Assembly (NCBI GenBank): GCA_028564705.1
Contig: JAPXFQ010000203.1
Span: forward strand, 1,426,001-1,490,000
From: Apricaphanius iberus
Taxonomy: Eukaryota; Chordata; Actinopteri; Cyprinodontiformes; Aphaniidae
Length of the DNA stretch: 64,000 nt
Direction of reading: 5' to 3'
The position numbers were made by a program, and so were the translations under genes. Under the pieces are notes generated by a model, which was not told where the DNA came from, made no database searches, and was given only the letters and a program-made list of their open reading frames with translations. Positions 61,627 through 64,000 of the stretch are shown here, piece after piece (the stretch's first letter is position 1; every line of letters starts with the position of its first letter).

Positions 61627-61800
61627 ATTGTTGCCTTGCAGTAAGAAGGTTGTGGGTTCGTATCCTGGCCCAGGGTTGTTCTGAGGGTTCCATCTGGGTA
61701 CTCTGGCTTCCTCCCACAGTCCAAAAACATGACTGTCACCTGTTGACAGCTGGAGATAGGCATCAGCGTCCCATCTGGGACTCTGTAGCAACAGTTAGCA
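61627..61800 (+). repeat. SINE-like fragment
   Basis: GTTGTGGGTTCGTATCCTGG is a B-box-like sequence, followed by GGGTACTCTGGCTTCCTCCCACAGTCC and CAGCTGGAGATAGGCATCAG. These pieces occur in order in a very common fish repeat with a tRNA-like head. Middle and ends are shortened. Confidence 0.55.
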
Positions 61801-64000
61801 GACAACCGTCTTATCACAAGGAACCACACATTGCATTTTCCCTAACATGTAACTCTCACAAGTTCTCATACAACTCACAAATACACCTGGTAATATTTTA
61901 ACTGCCTGTATCACATCCCCCATGATCAGAGAACATGTCTACAGAGCACATTAGCTGACGTCAGAAAGTAGCTATTGGCTGAGCTAAAGCTCGACCACGG
62001 CTAGTGATGAAACTGCTTGTGGTACAAGGAGTAAGTTTGATGAAGATATCGCTAACTTAAATTTACTTTCATTAGCCTACTTAATAAAAGGAACAGCATC
62101 CTAAGAATATGAAAACAACTATATGTCTTGTCATTCCTCCACAATATGTTAATGATTCGTGGTTATGAGTTGGCACACAATGTACATTTCCTTTATTCCT
62201 ACTTATGCCTTTGTACCTTTAGTAAACTAAATATATAACTTTGAACATTTAAAACCACAGTCCATTTACATTGAACATATGAATAGCTCTGAAAAAGCTG
62301 TATTAGTTTTTTTCACATATAGTGCTCCAATACTGCATAAGTTACACTGCTCTGCAAGCTTGGTCAGGATGACCAACAAATTATTACAATCCTATGAGCA
62401 ACCCAGAGCAAGATAGGTTTTTCATATACATATTTTGTCACCTATTTTCTTTTGCAACATAACTATTCACCTGTGTTTTCTGTGAGCAGGAAATATTTAT
62501 TGAGTCTCTTTTTTCATTAATTTTTTCCATCCAGTTTGGGCATATCCTTGCATTCTGTTTTGGTATATATTTTGTTTTGGGAACTGATATATGCATATGT
62601 TTAGTCTTTGCTGTACATGTAGTTTTGCTTGTTCACATTTTAAATTCTTTAATTTCTCCCCTAATAGATTTTTAAACATTCTTACACGCAAATGTTATAC
62701 CTAAATTGGAGCCACAATTTTGTTTCTAAGATTTAAGTAATTGTAAAATATGTAGATTTATGAATGCCCGGAAGTTCACTGAGGATAAATTATACATTCA
62801 AAATGTGGAGAAACAGCCACGGAAAATAAATATATCAACTCTTTTTTGTTTTATTTAACTTTATTTTTCCCTCTGTTAAACACTGAGACCCAGCCTACTC
62901 AACTTTCACTGCTTTCTGACAAATCCATTATGTGTGATGTATTTCTGCCATTACACAACCGAGCTCATAAAGCTTTGAGTACAGTATGATTGAAAACCCC
63001 ATCATCCTGATTGAGCTGTGTTGCTGTGGGATTTGTCTCTCTGTATGTTTGTCACACGTTATTTAATTGGAAGAAGTGATGGGCATGCAGTGAAAAAGGG
63101 CTCAACTTCTTTAGTGATTTACATAAACAGCTCATTTCTCCAACTCAAATGGTTAAACTTTTCACTCATGCAATCAGTAAAGCACACTCACAGCCACAAT
63201 TGGTCTTGCTTTTTGTTTGTATGAGTGCTTGTCTCTGAAACTTACATGGGCAGATGAGATGGTTTTTGATTACAAGTCACATGAAGTGTGATATGACTGT
63301 AAAGAAATACACTTTGTGGAGAGCACCTCTAAACAGGCCTTTTATTTTTTTTTAAGTGCTACACAATTATCCACATCACTGATTAAAAGGGATGTTAGCT
63401 GAATTAATTGCCTTGTTTTCAATGCATATTCATATTGTGTGAGAATAATTAAAAGTGATGACTAAAGCAATGATTCAACTGATTGGACTATACTTTCTTT
63501 AAAATAATAATTTTCTCCATTTAGAGAAAAAAACAATGTCTATATAAAAAACAACATTAAAATGATCAACAAAAATGTTGAAATTACCATTTCTGCGCTA
63601 GCAAGAAAAATGTGATGTTAAAATCAAAATAGAGAGAAAAGACTTAATAAGTACAGGTTACAGTCCATATATTTCAGTGGTTTTAAAAGATATGCTGGTT
63701 TAAGTGAGTACAGCTCCAGCAACACCTTCTAACACATTCAACACTTTCGCCTACACAATCTGATCCATACAAGTGTTATGGGAGGACTTAAACTAGGAAT
63801 AATTATGTCAAGGGGACTGAAAACAAGATATGTAGCCTGGGAAAGAAATTCTAAGAGAGCCCCATCTTTGCAGTACCTGTGAACAATACAACAAGATTCT
63901 GGAACTTCTCAGCAGAAGTGACTCTGGGCCTTTTCAAATGTGTGGCCGTGCCAGAAAACGGCCAGAGAAAATGCTAATTTTTTCCTGTTCTTTCCACGCA

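Larger units (their letters stand above)
47070..64000 (-). other. gpc6: gpc6 intron reaching the window edge
   Basis: No further glypican exon was found to 64 kb: none of the minus-strand frames carries glypican core motifs between splice sites. Contents are AT-rich intronic DNA, an L2-like tail at 53440, Tc1-like remnants at 54520-55270, a composite repeat at 57230-58990, a SINE-like fragment at 61627 and low-repeat blocks such as 59850-60360. Very large introns are usual in GPC6. Confidence 0.5.

Overview
This is vertebrate nuclear DNA, almost certainly from a ray-finned (teleost) fish. The evidence is spliced genes with GT-AG introns, AT-rich non-coding DNA, and a fish-like mobile element load: Tc1-like elements with CAGTGCCTTGCAAAA-type ends, an L2-like LINE, an L1/Tx1-like LINE, a Harbinger-like element and tRNA-derived SINEs. 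Gene content matches the SOX21 - DCT - GPC6 neighbourhood of human chromosome 13q31-q32, with the same relative orientations. I cannot name the species.

Layout. At 661-1165 lie two phase-compatible exon-like segments of a gene I do not recognise. At 3332-4491 is sox21 (+), an intronless SoxB2 coding region behind a 108-bp 5'UTR intron. From 4.5 to 29 kb is a gene desert with stretches that look regulatory and a cluster of old transposons: a Tc1-like element at 14.5-16.1 kb, a SINE at 20.7 kb, a 5'-truncated L1-like LINE with a 15-bp target duplication at 21.2-22.0 kb, another Tc1 at 22.1 kb, an L2-like LINE at 24.1-27.8 kb carrying a nested Harbinger-like element, and a Tc1 at 28.1 kb. At 29530-34854 is a complete eight-exon dct (+) encoding 515 residues. 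A Tc1-like element fills nearly all of the space between the dct poly(A) signals and the following gene. From about 36.4 kb to the right edge is a glypican gene on the minus strand, best called gpc6. Its last three coding exons are at 40034-40239, 45263-45438 and 46933-47069; its 5' part lies beyond the window. The remaining 17 kb is intron with more repeats and some candidate regulatory blocks.

Roles. sox21 is a neural and sensory progenitor repressor. dct is a melanosomal pigment enzyme. gpc6 is a GPI-anchored heparan sulfate proteoglycan. They are neighbours by ancient synteny, not a functional operon-like set. The mammalian neighbours TGDS and GPR180, which sit between DCT and SOX21 in human, are not visible here.

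I found no tRNA or rRNA genes, no CRISPR array and no convincing new multi-gene system. The most unusual items are the nested transposons, the unidentified exon pair, the transposon at the convergent dct/gpc6 3' ends, and the candidate sox21 enhancers.
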